Below, piece after piece: positions 6,837 to 13,101 of a stretch of DNA of 15,696 bases. The position numbers and the translations under genes are program-made. The DNA is from DASSKF01 sp035690725 (GTDB lineage: Bacteria > Actinomycetota > Actinomycetes > Actinomycetales > Dermatophilaceae), in NCBI GenBank assembly GCA_035690725.1, contig DASSKF010000124.1, positions 1-15,696 of the forward strand, read 5' to 3'. A model generated the notes under the pieces. The model worked only from the letters and a program-made list of their open reading frames with translations. It had not been told where the DNA came from and did not search any database. Each line of letters opens with the position of its first letter. The stretch's first letter is position 1.

Positions 6837-8585
6837 TCAGCCCGCGCTGAGCGCCTGCCAGGTGCGGCGCCCGGCCACGCCGTCCACGCGGAGGTCGTGG
6901 GCCCGCTTGACCTGGTTGACCTTCGCGCGCGTCGCCCGGCCGAACGCGCCGTCCGGCTGCAGACCGCCCAGGGCGTTCTGCAGGACCTTCACGTAGCGGC
7001 CGGTCGACCCGTAGCGCAGGGTGCGGCGCTCCCAGGGGGAGTAGTCCTGCCCGAGGATGTGCCAGACCCCGCCGTTCGCGACACCGTTGGCGCTCAGGCC
7101 GTTCCGGCGCTTGAGCTGGTTGACCTTCTTGCGGGTGGTCTTGCCGAACGTGGTGCTCCGCGACTTCTGCCCCAGGGCCCGCTTCAGCACCCGCACGGCG
7201 GGCTTGCGGTCGCCGTAGTGCAGCTTGGTCCGGTAGTACTTCGCGTACTTCGGGGCGGAGGTCGTCGCCGGGGGGTTCGTCGTCCCGGAGGCGCTCGTCC
7301 CGGAGGTGCTCGTGGTGCCGGGGCCGGACGTCGTCCCGTTCGCCTCCCGCTCGAGCGCCTTCCAGGTGCCCCGCCCGACGAGGCCGTTCGGGTTCAGCCC
7401 GTGGGCCGCCTTGAAGGTGTTCACGGCTGCCTCGGTGCCGGGGCCGAAGGCACCATCCACCTCGAGGTCGGCGCCGGACCTGTTGAGCTCGGCCTGCAGC
7501 ACCTTGACGGCGGTGCGGTTCGAGGACCAGAGACGCAGGACAGTCTTGTAGTAGGCGCTCAGGTCCAGGTCGGGCTCGGTCACCGCCAGCGCGGCGCGCC
7601 AGGTCCGGTAGCCGACCACCCCGTCGCCCTTGAGGCCCTGGCCGGCCTGCCACCGCGCGACCGCGGCCTTCGTGCCCGGACCGAAGTCCCCGTCCACACC
7701 GGCGCCGACGAGCTGCTGGATCGCGCGGACCACCGGGCCGTACATCCCCTGGCGGACCGTGATCCCGCTGAACCGGACGAGGCTCTGGTGCAGGCCGGTG
7801 GAGCCGGCCGCGGCCGCCACGCGCGGGTAGCTGCCGCACCGGGTGCCGTTGAACCGCTGGTAGCCCGACGACCAGTTCAGGTCGGCGGGGCGGCACGGAC
7901 CGAAGTCCTGCGCACCCACGCGCTTGGTCCACCAGGAGGTGTGCCGCATGGCGCCCTCCCAGGACAGCGTGATGTGCACGTGGTCGCGGTGGCAGGTGGT
8001 GTCGTTGCCCGCGCCCCTCGTGCAGCCGTTGTAGTCGAACCAGCCCTTCTGCGGGGCCCAGCCCCACCACTGCCTGTTGTTCCAGATGAGGTACATGACG
8101 CCCAGCCGGCGCGCGTTGCCGCCCGGCACCCCCTGGGCGTCCCGGCCCACGAGCCAGTTGACGAACGCGTCGCCGTACTTCTTGCTGCTGTTGCGGACGC
8201 TGACCCCCCAGTCGACGGAGCGGCCGTCGTAGTGCTCGGAGTAGGACACCATCGTGTCGGTGCCACAGGTCCGCGTGGTCGAGGTGATGTAGGTGCTGGG
8301 GTAGGTCTGCAGCAGCAGCCGGCGGAGCGCCGCGGTGCCCGGCTTCTCCTCGAGGTCGCAGGAGTTGTTCTGGACGTAGGCGGGCCATCCCTCGATCGCC
8401 CTCGGGAGACCCGCCGGCCTCGTCGGGACGGGAACGCGGGCGGCGGCCGGCATGCCGGCCGCCGAGGACGGCGCCGAGGGGGCGGCACCGGCGGCAGGGG
8501 CGATGGCGACCGCCGTCGCGAGGGACGCGGAGGCGGCCAGGGTGGCTCGCAGGGCAGGGGAGGACACGCGCAGGGTGGGGAGCAT
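6837..8585 (-). CDS. Secreted LAS-type (M15-like) peptidase with four peptidoglycan-binding repeats
   Basis: This 582-residue exported protein has a hydrophobic, alanine-rich signal peptide (about 1-35). The catalytic-like domain (about 60-222) resembles the ARB_07466-type domain of the LAS metallopeptidases. It keeps SEHYDGRSVD (116-125), which supplies H118 and D125, and HRDHVHI (199-205), which supplies H204, so a zinc site looks intact. Four PG_binding_1 repeats follow at about 266-332, 345-411, 449-512 and 516-580. A Ser/Thr/Pro/Gly linker (416-445) separates the two pairs. It probably cuts peptide stems of peptidoglycan outside the membrane; the exact bond is unknown. The ATG at 8585 places the signal peptide correctly; an upstream in-frame ATG at 8681 would add 32 residues before it. 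There is no strong Shine-Dalgarno. It lies downstream of two LytR_C genes on the same strand, across a 215-nt gap. Confidence 0.88.
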   Translation of the reverse strand: MLPTLRVSSPALRATLAASASLATAVAIAPAAGAAPSAPSSAAGMPAAARVPVPTRPAGLPRAIEGWPAYVQNNSCDLEEKPGTAALRRLLLQTYPSTYITSTTRTCGTDTMVSYSEHYDGRSVDWGVSVRNSSKKYGDAFVNWLVGRDAQGVPGGNARRLGVMYLIWNNRQWWGWAPQKGWFDYNGCTRGAGNDTTCHRDHVHITLSWEGAMRHTSWWTKRVGAQDFGPCRPADLNWSSGYQRFNGTRCGSYPRVAAAAGSTGLHQSLVRFSGITVRQGMYGPVVRAIQQLVGAGVDGDFGPGTKAAVARWQAGQGLKGDGVVGYRTWRAALAVTEPDLDLSAYYKTVLRLWSSNRTAVKVLQAELNRSGADLEVDGAFGPGTEAAVNTFKAAHGLNPNGLVGRGTWKALEREANGTTSGPGTTSTSGTSASGTTNPPATTSAPKYAKYYRTKLHYGDRKPAVRVLKRALGQKSRSTTFGKTTRKKVNQLKRRNGLSANGVANGGVWHILGQDYSPWERRTLRYGSTGRYVKVLQNALGGLQPDGAFGRATRAKVNQVKRAHDLRVDGVAGRRTWQALSAG

Positions 8586-8681
8586 GAAGTGTCGGTCTTT
8601 CGGCGCGTCGGCTTGAAAACTGCGAAGCCGAATTGGTAGGGGAGCGAGAAGAGTGAATCCCGTCTTGCAGGTGTGGCGCAA

Positions 8682-8713
8682 GAGGTTGCGGTGACAAGAC
8701 GAGGTTGCGGTGA
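8682..8713. repeat. 13-bp direct repeat upstream of the wall peptidase gene
   Basis: GAGGTTGCGGTGA occurs at 8682-8694 and again at 8701-8713, identical, with a 19-bp period (about two helical turns). The pair lies about 100-130 bp before the start codon of the leftward peptidase gene. On that gene's strand it reads TCACCGCAACCTC twice. The layout suits a dimeric response regulator, but I do not recognise the site. Further toward the gene there is a small hairpin with CGGCTT/AAGCCG arms. Confidence 0.5.
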
Positions 8714-8766
8714 AGAAAGGGACGAACGGACGACAACCGATCCGTCGAACGGCTGACTACCGCAGG

Positions 8767-8786
8767 CGCCGGGTCAGGCACCGGCG
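8767..8786 (-). terminator. Weak hairpin after the second LytR_C gene
   Basis: CGCCGG (8767-8772) and CCGGCG (8781-8786) form a 6-bp stem with an 8-nt loop. It lies about 15 nt past the stop of the leftward LytR_C gene. No T tract follows. It could attenuate read-through into the peptidase gene. Confidence 0.3.
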
Positions 8787-8800
8787 AGACGACTCGCAGG

Positions 8801-9367
8801 TCAGCAGGTGGGGCTGATCGACTGTTCGGCGGCCGGGGGCGGGGTGAGCGCCTTGTAGTTGTCGCCGATGACGAGGTCCACCGACGTGCCGGTGCGCCCG
8901 TCGAGCACCAGCTTCGCCCCCTTGAGCCAGCGCTTGACCAGCGTGGCCTGCTGCTTGCCGTCCTGGCCGTAGCGGACCTGGCCGACACCGCGGACCTGGA
9001 CCTCCAGCGGGTCGTTCGTCACGGCGCCGACGTCGAAGCCGTGCTCCGAGAGCTCCCGGCCGGCCGCGCTCGCCAGGCCCGAGCGCTTGGTGGCGTTGTA
9101 GACGTTGACGGTGAAGTCCTGGGCGGTCAGGGCGTCCGGTCCCGCGCCCTTGCCCTTCCCGCTCCCGGTGGCGGACGGGCGGCACGAGCTCGACGCGCTG
9201 GGCACGGCGGCCGCCGGCTGGGCGTCCCCGATCCACCGCTGGTAGTAGGCCACCGAGTAGGCGAAGGCCCCGAGGAGGAGCAGCACGACGAGGGTCACGG
9301 TCACGATGGCGCGGCGGTGGCGACGTCGACGGGCGGCGGCGAGCGCCGACTCGTGGGGGTAGCTCAT
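8801..9367 (-). CDS. Single-pass membrane protein with one LytR_C domain (Cei-like)
   Basis: This 188-residue protein has an Arg/His-rich cytosolic N-terminus (12-19), one transmembrane helix (about 20-42) and a low-complexity linker. An extracytoplasmic LytR_C domain follows (about 84-172, from FTVNVYNATKRSGLAS to VDLVIGDNY). This matches the layout of actinobacterial Cei, an envelope integrity protein known from mycobacteria. LytR_C domains also occur at the end of LCP enzymes, but no catalytic LCP domain is present. Its only two cysteines are C62, just outside the membrane, and C188, the final residue. The ATG at 9367 follows GGGAGGG at good spacing and starts 13 nt after the stop of the neighbouring two-domain paralogue, so they form one operon. 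The biochemical role is unknown; a link to wall or envelope maintenance is inferred from the family and the adjacent peptidase. Confidence 0.85.
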   Translation of the reverse strand: MSYPHESALAAARRRRHRRAIVTVTLVVLLLLGAFAYSVAYYQRWIGDAQPAAAVPSASSSCRPSATGSGKGKGAGPDALTAQDFTVNVYNATKRSGLASAAGRELSEHGFDVGAVTNDPLEVQVRGVGQVRYGQDGKQQATLVKRWLKGAKLVLDGRTGTSVDLVIGDNYKALTPPPAAEQSISPTC

Positions 9368-9380
9368 CGGGTCCCTCCCG

Positions 9381-10301
9381 TCACTCCTGGTCGGCGGTCG
9401 GTGTGGGCGACGGGGTGCCCGCCGGGCCGGAGGAGGGCGTGCTCGTCGCGGGCGCGCACTCCTGACTGCTGGCGGCGCTCGGGGTCGTCGGGCCGGCGGT
9501 CGGCGTCGCCTTGTCCTCGGGGACCATGACGGTGTAGTCGTTGCCGATCAGCAGGTCCACCGAGCTCCCGGAGCGGTCGTCCTTGACGAGCTCGGCCCCC
9601 TTGAACTGCAGGGCCACCCGGCGCGCAGCCGGGTCGCCGTCGGTGCCGAAGTGGATCTCCACGGGTGCCTTCGGGATGGCCGCGTAGTTGCCGACCTCGC
9701 CGATCTTGAAGCCGCGCTTCTTCAGCTGTTTGGCGACGTCGCCGGCCCACCCCGGGTGGTAGGTCGTGTTGTAGACGTTGAGGGTGAAGCTGCCGGGCTT
9801 CGCGGGCGGCAGCTTCACGAGGCGGTGCCACTTCGGGCCGAGGACCAGGTCGACGGACGGGTCGACCCGCTCGTCCTTGACCAGCTTCACCTGGCCGTGC
9901 ACCTCGCCGGCGACCGCCCGCGCCACGTTGCGGCCGATCGGCCCGTAGTGCACCTCCGCGACACCGGTGACCGGGTCCCGCCCGTGGTAGTTGGCCACCC
10001 CGATGACGTGGAAGCGCCGCTTCTCGAGCCGACCGGCGACCTGGTCGGCGAGCCCGGCCGTGTTGGTGGCGTTGACCACCCGCAGGTGGATCAGCTTGGC
10101 CGGCACCGTCGGCGGCGCCGCCGACGTCGTGCACGTGGGGCTCGGCGCCGCGGTGGGCTGCTGGTCCAGCCGTCGGTTGTAGGCCAGGACGTACAGCAGT
10201 GCGGCGACGAGGGCGACGACGACGACGATGAGCACGGCGGCGTGCCGACGGCGCCGCCGGCGTGCCAGCCGGTCGACGTCCGCCTCGGTGCCCTCGGTCA
10301 T
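9381..10301 (-). CDS. Single-pass membrane protein with two tandem LytR_C domains (Cei-like)
   Basis: This 306-residue protein has a basic N-terminus (RRRRRRH at 14-20) and one transmembrane helix (about 21-41). Two LytR_C domains follow at about 70-155 (IHLRVVNATNTAGLAD to VDLVLGPKW) and 171-256 (FTLNVYNTTYHPGWAG to VDLLIGNDY). The C-terminal tail (263-306) is rich in Pro, Ser, Thr and Ala. The two repeats resemble each other and the single domain of the downstream protein, so duplication is likely. Only two cysteines occur: C57 after the helix and C282 after the second domain, the same arrangement as in its neighbour. The ATG at 10301 is preceded by GGGAAGGTGA. It is the first gene of a two-gene operon and possibly of a longer unit with the wall peptidase. 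Confidence 0.85.
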   Translation of the reverse strand: MTEGTEADVDRLARRRRRRHAAVLIVVVVALVAALLYVLAYNRRLDQQPTAAPSPTCTTSAAPPTVPAKLIHLRVVNATNTAGLADQVAGRLEKRRFHVIGVANYHGRDPVTGVAEVHYGPIGRNVARAVAGEVHGQVKLVKDERVDPSVDLVLGPKWHRLVKLPPAKPGSFTLNVYNTTYHPGWAGDVAKQLKKRGFKIGEVGNYAAIPKAPVEIHFGTDGDPAARRVALQFKGAELVKDDRSGSSVDLLIGNDYTVMVPEDKATPTAGPTTPSAASSQECAPATSTPSSGPAGTPSPTPTADQE

Positions 10302-10494
10302 GGGCTCACCTTCCCCTGCGCAAAGGAGCCACGTGCCCGCCGATCATCTCTCGCGAGCCTGCCGTCCCTGAAGCAGCATGAGACAACAATGTGGTAGCGA
10401 CCCGTTGGATCTCGCGCGGCGCGTCGGTGGTGGTTCGGCTCACGCCGCCGCCGGCCCGGTGGCGGTTGCGCGGGTCCCGGGTGACAGTGAGCGC

Positions 10495-10962
10495 ATGGGA
10501 CTCCTCACCACGGCACTGAGGGGTGCGGCGGCCGGTGCAGCCGGGACGACCGCGCTCAACGCGATCACCTACCTGGACATGGCCGTCCGGGGTCGCCCCT
10601 CGAGCAGTACCCCGGAGCAGACGGTCGAGGCCGGTGCCCGGCTGGTGGGCGCTCGGGTGCCCGGCGAGGGCGACGCCCGGCAGGCACGGTTGACCGGGCT
10701 GGGCGCGTTGACGGGGCTGGCCGCTGGGGTCGGGGCCGGTGTCGGGCTCGCCGCGCTGCGCTCCGCCGGCTGGCGGCACAGCGCGGTGACCGGCGGCCTC
10801 GTCGCCAGCGTCCTCGCCATGCTCGCCGCCAACGGGCCGATGGCCGCGCTCGGCGTGACGGACCCGCGCACGTGGGGCGCCGAGGCCTGGGCCGCCGACG
10901 TCGTGCCGCACGTGGGCTACGGGCTGGTCACCGCGGCCGTCCTGGACGCCCTCGAGGGCTGA
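10495..10962 (+). CDS. Small hydrophobic membrane protein, unknown function
   Basis: I do not recognise this 155-residue protein. It is rich in Ala, Gly and Leu. Hydrophobic stretches lie at about 5-24, 65-88, 95-118 and 133-150, broken by a polar stretch (about 32-60), which suggests two to four membrane passes. The ATG at 10495 (MGLLTTALRG) gives a natural membrane-protein N-terminus. A longer frame back to 10378 adds a basic, low-complexity segment and is unlikely. No clear Shine-Dalgarno is present; GACAGT 6 nt upstream is a poor leaderless -10. It diverges from the LytR_C operon and precedes murQ by 82 nt, but murQ has its own promoter, so shared function is not implied. Confidence 0.7.
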   Translation: MGLLTTALRGAAAGAAGTTALNAITYLDMAVRGRPSSSTPEQTVEAGARLVGARVPGEGDARQARLTGLGALTGLAAGVGAGVGLAALRSAGWRHSAVTGGLVASVLAMLAANGPMAALGVTDPRTWGAEAWAADVVPHVGYGLVTAAVLDALEG

Positions 10963-11008
10963 CCCCGGCCCGTCGTTCCCGGGCCGCTCTGGGATCGAGG
11001 GCAAATTG

Positions 11009-11044
11009 TTGACAGGCGAAACAACTCAGGCGAACATCATTCAC
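11009..11044 (+). promoter_or_regulatory. murQ promoter (consensus -35, leaderless start)
   Basis: A perfect TTGACA (11009-11014), a 17-bp spacer and GAACAT (11032-11037) are followed by 7 nt and the ATG at 11045. This geometry predicts transcription starting at or next to the start codon. TTGTT (11006-11010) and AACAA (11020-11024) form a short inverted repeat across the -35 and could be a binding site for the neighbouring RpiR-type regulator. Confidence 0.6.
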
Positions 11045-11959
11045 ATGATCGGTGACCTGGGTGCGAGCGTCGACTCCCCGACGGAACGACGCAACCCCGA
11101 CACGGTCGACCTCGACCTGCTGCCGACCCTGGACCTCGTGAAGCGGATCACCGCGGAGGACGAACGGGTCGTCGCCGCCGTGGCCGCCGCGACCGAGCAG
11201 ATCGGCGCCGCGGTCGACCTGGCCGTCGCGGCCATCCGGTCGGGTGGCCGGGTGCACTACGTGGGCGCGGGGACCTCGGGGCGGCTGGCGGTCATGGACG
11301 CGGCCGAGCTCGGGCCCACCTACGGGGTCGGTGAGGAGTGGTTCGTCGCGCACCACGCCGGGGGCTCCTCCGCGGTGGAGCGGGCCGTCGAGAACGCCGA
11401 GGACGACGAGTCGTCGGCGGCGGCCGAGCTGGCCGGGCTCTCTGCGCGCGACCTCGTCCTGGGGCTGACCGCCAGCGGGCGCACGCCGTACGTGGGGGCG
11501 GCCCTCCGGCTCGGCCGCGACTCCGGTGCCGGAACCGTCCTGGTCACCGCCAACCCGCGCTCACCCCTGCGCGCGCACGCCGACGTGGCGATCGTGTGCG
11601 ACACCGGCCCGGAGGTCGTCGCCGGGTCCACCCGGATGAAGGCCGGCACGGCGCAGAAGCTGGTGCTCAACACCTTCTCGACGGCGGTCATGGTCCGGCT
11701 CGGACGGACGTGGTCGAACCTCATGATCACGATGAAGGCGGTGAACACCAAGCTGCGGGGACGCTCGGTGACCATGCTGCGCCAGGCGACCGACCGCAGC
11801 GACGAGGAGTGCGCCGCCGTCCTCGCCCGGTGCGACGGCGAGCTGCCGACCGCCCTCGTCTGCCTGCTCACCGACGTCGACCCGGGCGCCGCCCGCCGCG
11901 CGCTCGCGGCCTCCGACGGGGTCGTCCGGCAGGCGGTCGAGGCGCTGCGGACGAGCTGA
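11045..11959 (+). CDS. murQ: N-acetylmuramic acid 6-phosphate etherase
   Basis: This 304-residue SIS-domain enzyme removes the lactyl ether from MurNAc-6-phosphate, giving GlcNAc-6-phosphate and D-lactate, a key step in reusing wall sugars. Signature stretches are YVGAGTSGRLAVMDAAELGP (72-91), TASGRTPYVG (142-151), ANPRSP (169-174) and GPEVVAGSTRMKAGTAQKLV (188-207). E88 and E119 match the two catalytic glutamates known in the family. I chose ATG 11045 over an upstream in-frame TTG at 11006, because the longer form would include the promoter and adds residues the family lacks. The RpiR-type regulator gene begins 73 nt downstream. No MurNAc phosphotransferase or kinase is in the window, so the source of its substrate is not shown. 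Confidence 0.95.
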   Translation: MIGDLGASVDSPTERRNPDTVDLDLLPTLDLVKRITAEDERVVAAVAAATEQIGAAVDLAVAAIRSGGRVHYVGAGTSGRLAVMDAAELGPTYGVGEEWFVAHHAGGSSAVERAVENAEDDESSAAAELAGLSARDLVLGLTASGRTPYVGAALRLGRDSGAGTVLVTANPRSPLRAHADVAIVCDTGPEVVAGSTRMKAGTAQKLVLNTFSTAVMVRLGRTWSNLMITMKAVNTKLRGRSVTMLRQATDRSDEECAAVLARCDGELPTALVCLLTDVDPGAARRALAASDGVVRQAVEALRTS

Positions 11960-12019
11960 GCCGGGGCAGGGCCGCCTCGCGGCATCGCCGGGATGGCGAG
12001 ATGACGGGGCCGGAGGCAA

Positions 12020-12032
12020 TACCGTGTGCTCC
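12020..12032 (+). promoter_or_regulatory. Putative -10 box for a leaderless murR-type gene
   Basis: TACCGT (12020-12025) fits TAnnnT and is followed by 7 nt (GTGCTCC) and the ATG at 12033. No Shine-Dalgarno precedes the ATG and no convincing -35 is visible. The box gives the regulator its own promoter in addition to read-through from murQ. Confidence 0.5.
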
Positions 12033-12941
12033 ATGAGGCCGCGACGCACCGCCGACAGTCCGAGCCCGTCCCCGCAGCAGGGGACCTCCTTGCTCGTCCG
12101 GGTGAGAGGGGTGCGGCCGACCCTGTCCCCCGCCGAGGACCGGGTCGCCGAGCAGGTCCTCAGCGACCCCCGCCAGGCGTCCTCGTGGACGATCAGCCAG
12201 CTCGCGTCCGCGGCCGCCACCTCCGAGACGACGGTGCTGCGCTTCTGCCGTCGGCTGGGCCTGGCCGGCTACCCGCAGCTGCGGCTGGCGCTCGCCGCGG
12301 AGTCCGCGCAGCCGCGCACGCTGAGTGCGGCCCGCAGCGACATCAGCGCCAAGGACTCGGTCGACGACATCATCACCAAGGTCGCCTTCAACGACGCCAG
12401 CGCCGTGGAGGAGACGGCGCTCCAGCTCGACCGTGAGGTGCTGGCCGAGGCCGCGCGCCGGATCGGGCAGGCGAGCCGTGTGGACGTCTACGGTGTCGGC
12501 GCCAGCGGACTGGTCGCCGCCGACCTGCAGCAGAAGCTGCACCGCATCGGCTGCCTGTCCTTCGCCTGGAGCGACTCGCACCTCGCGCTGACGAGCGCGG
12601 CGTTGCTCGGGCGCCGCGACGTGGCGATCGCGATCTCGCACACCGGTGCCACCAAGGAGACCATGGAGGCGGCCGCGATGGCCCGCGAGCGCGGCGCGGC
12701 CGTGGTGACGATCACCAACTTCCCGCTCTCCCCGCTCGCGCAGGCCTCGGACATGGTGCTCACCACCGCGGCCCGGGAGACCGCCCTGCGTTCGGGGGCG
12801 ACGGCCAGCCGGATCGCCGCCCTGACCGTCATCGACTGCCTCTACATCGCCGTGGCCCACCGCAACCTGCCGGCGGCCCGGCGGGCGCTGAAGAGCACCC
12901 GGGTGGCGGTCTCCCGGCACCAGGCGCCGGACGAGGGCTGA
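12033..12941 (+). CDS. MurR/RpiR family transcriptional regulator
   Basis: This 302-residue regulator has an N-terminal RpiR helix-turn-helix domain (about 22-95; note TLSPAEDRVAEQVL and TISQLASAAATSETTVLRFC). A C-terminal SIS sugar-phosphate-binding domain follows (about 130-270; VYGVGASGLVAADLQQKLHR, AISHTGATKETMEAA, TITNFPLSPLA). SIS domains of this family sense phosphosugars. Its position directly after murQ suggests MurNAc-6-phosphate as ligand and murQ, and perhaps the next permease gene, as targets, by analogy with MurR of Escherichia coli. ATG 12033 was preferred over the in-frame GTG at 12024 because of the leaderless -10 spacing. A Pro/Ser-rich stretch of about 20 residues precedes the DNA-binding domain. 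Confidence 0.92.
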   Translation: MRPRRTADSPSPSPQQGTSLLVRVRGVRPTLSPAEDRVAEQVLSDPRQASSWTISQLASAAATSETTVLRFCRRLGLAGYPQLRLALAAESAQPRTLSAARSDISAKDSVDDIITKVAFNDASAVEETALQLDREVLAEAARRIGQASRVDVYGVGASGLVAADLQQKLHRIGCLSFAWSDSHLALTSAALLGRRDVAIAISHTGATKETMEAAAMARERGAAVVTITNFPLSPLAQASDMVLTTAARETALRSGATASRIAALTVIDCLYIAVAHRNLPAARRALKSTRVAVSRHQAPDEG

Positions 12942-12944
12942 GGA

Positions 12945-13001
12945 CCACGCCGCCCGTGGCACGACACCCGCAGGTGCGGACGACCGACACAGTGGTTTTT
13001 T
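12945..13001 (+). terminator. Possible weak terminator after the murR-type gene
   Basis: A 5-bp hairpin (CCACG 12945-12949 with CGTGG 12955-12959) starts 3 nt after the stop codon. A second small hairpin, CCGC/GCGG, lies at 12969-12980. A run of six T follows at 12996-13001. The T run does not directly abut a stem, so this is tentative. Confidence 0.3.
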
Positions 13002-13005
13002 CCGG

Positions 13006-13045
13006 TTGACCGATCCTTGACCTGATCCCCTGCTTGCGGCAGCGT
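13006..13045 (+). promoter_or_regulatory. Permease promoter region with tandem TTGACC repeat
   Basis: TTGACCGATCC (13006-13016) is followed at once by TTGACCTGATCC (13017-13028), nearly identical units one helical turn apart. The second TTGACC has CAGCGT 17 bp downstream (13040-13045), a plausible -35/-10 pair. The duplicated unit may be an operator or a second -35. The predicted 5' UTR is about 50 nt and contains a GGCGG/CCGCC hairpin. Confidence 0.4.
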
Positions 13046-13101
13046 GAACAGGCGGAGCACCCGCCGGTGCTACGCGTTCATTCACGAGAGGAAGCCCGCA
13101 C

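Noticed and set aside
6897..8639. Long forward frame opposite the wall peptidase
   Set aside because: The opposite strand encodes clear PG-binding repeats and zinc motifs; this frame is low-complexity and has no ribosome site.
8586..8800. c-di-AMP (ydaO) riboswitch before the wall peptidase
   Set aside because: Such switches control wall hydrolases in actinobacteria, but I could not find the conserved core on the coding strand; only a small hairpin and the direct repeat are present.
11006..11044. Longer murQ starting at TTG 11006
   Set aside because: This stretch contains a consensus -35 and a well-placed -10; the ATG at 11045 fits the family better.
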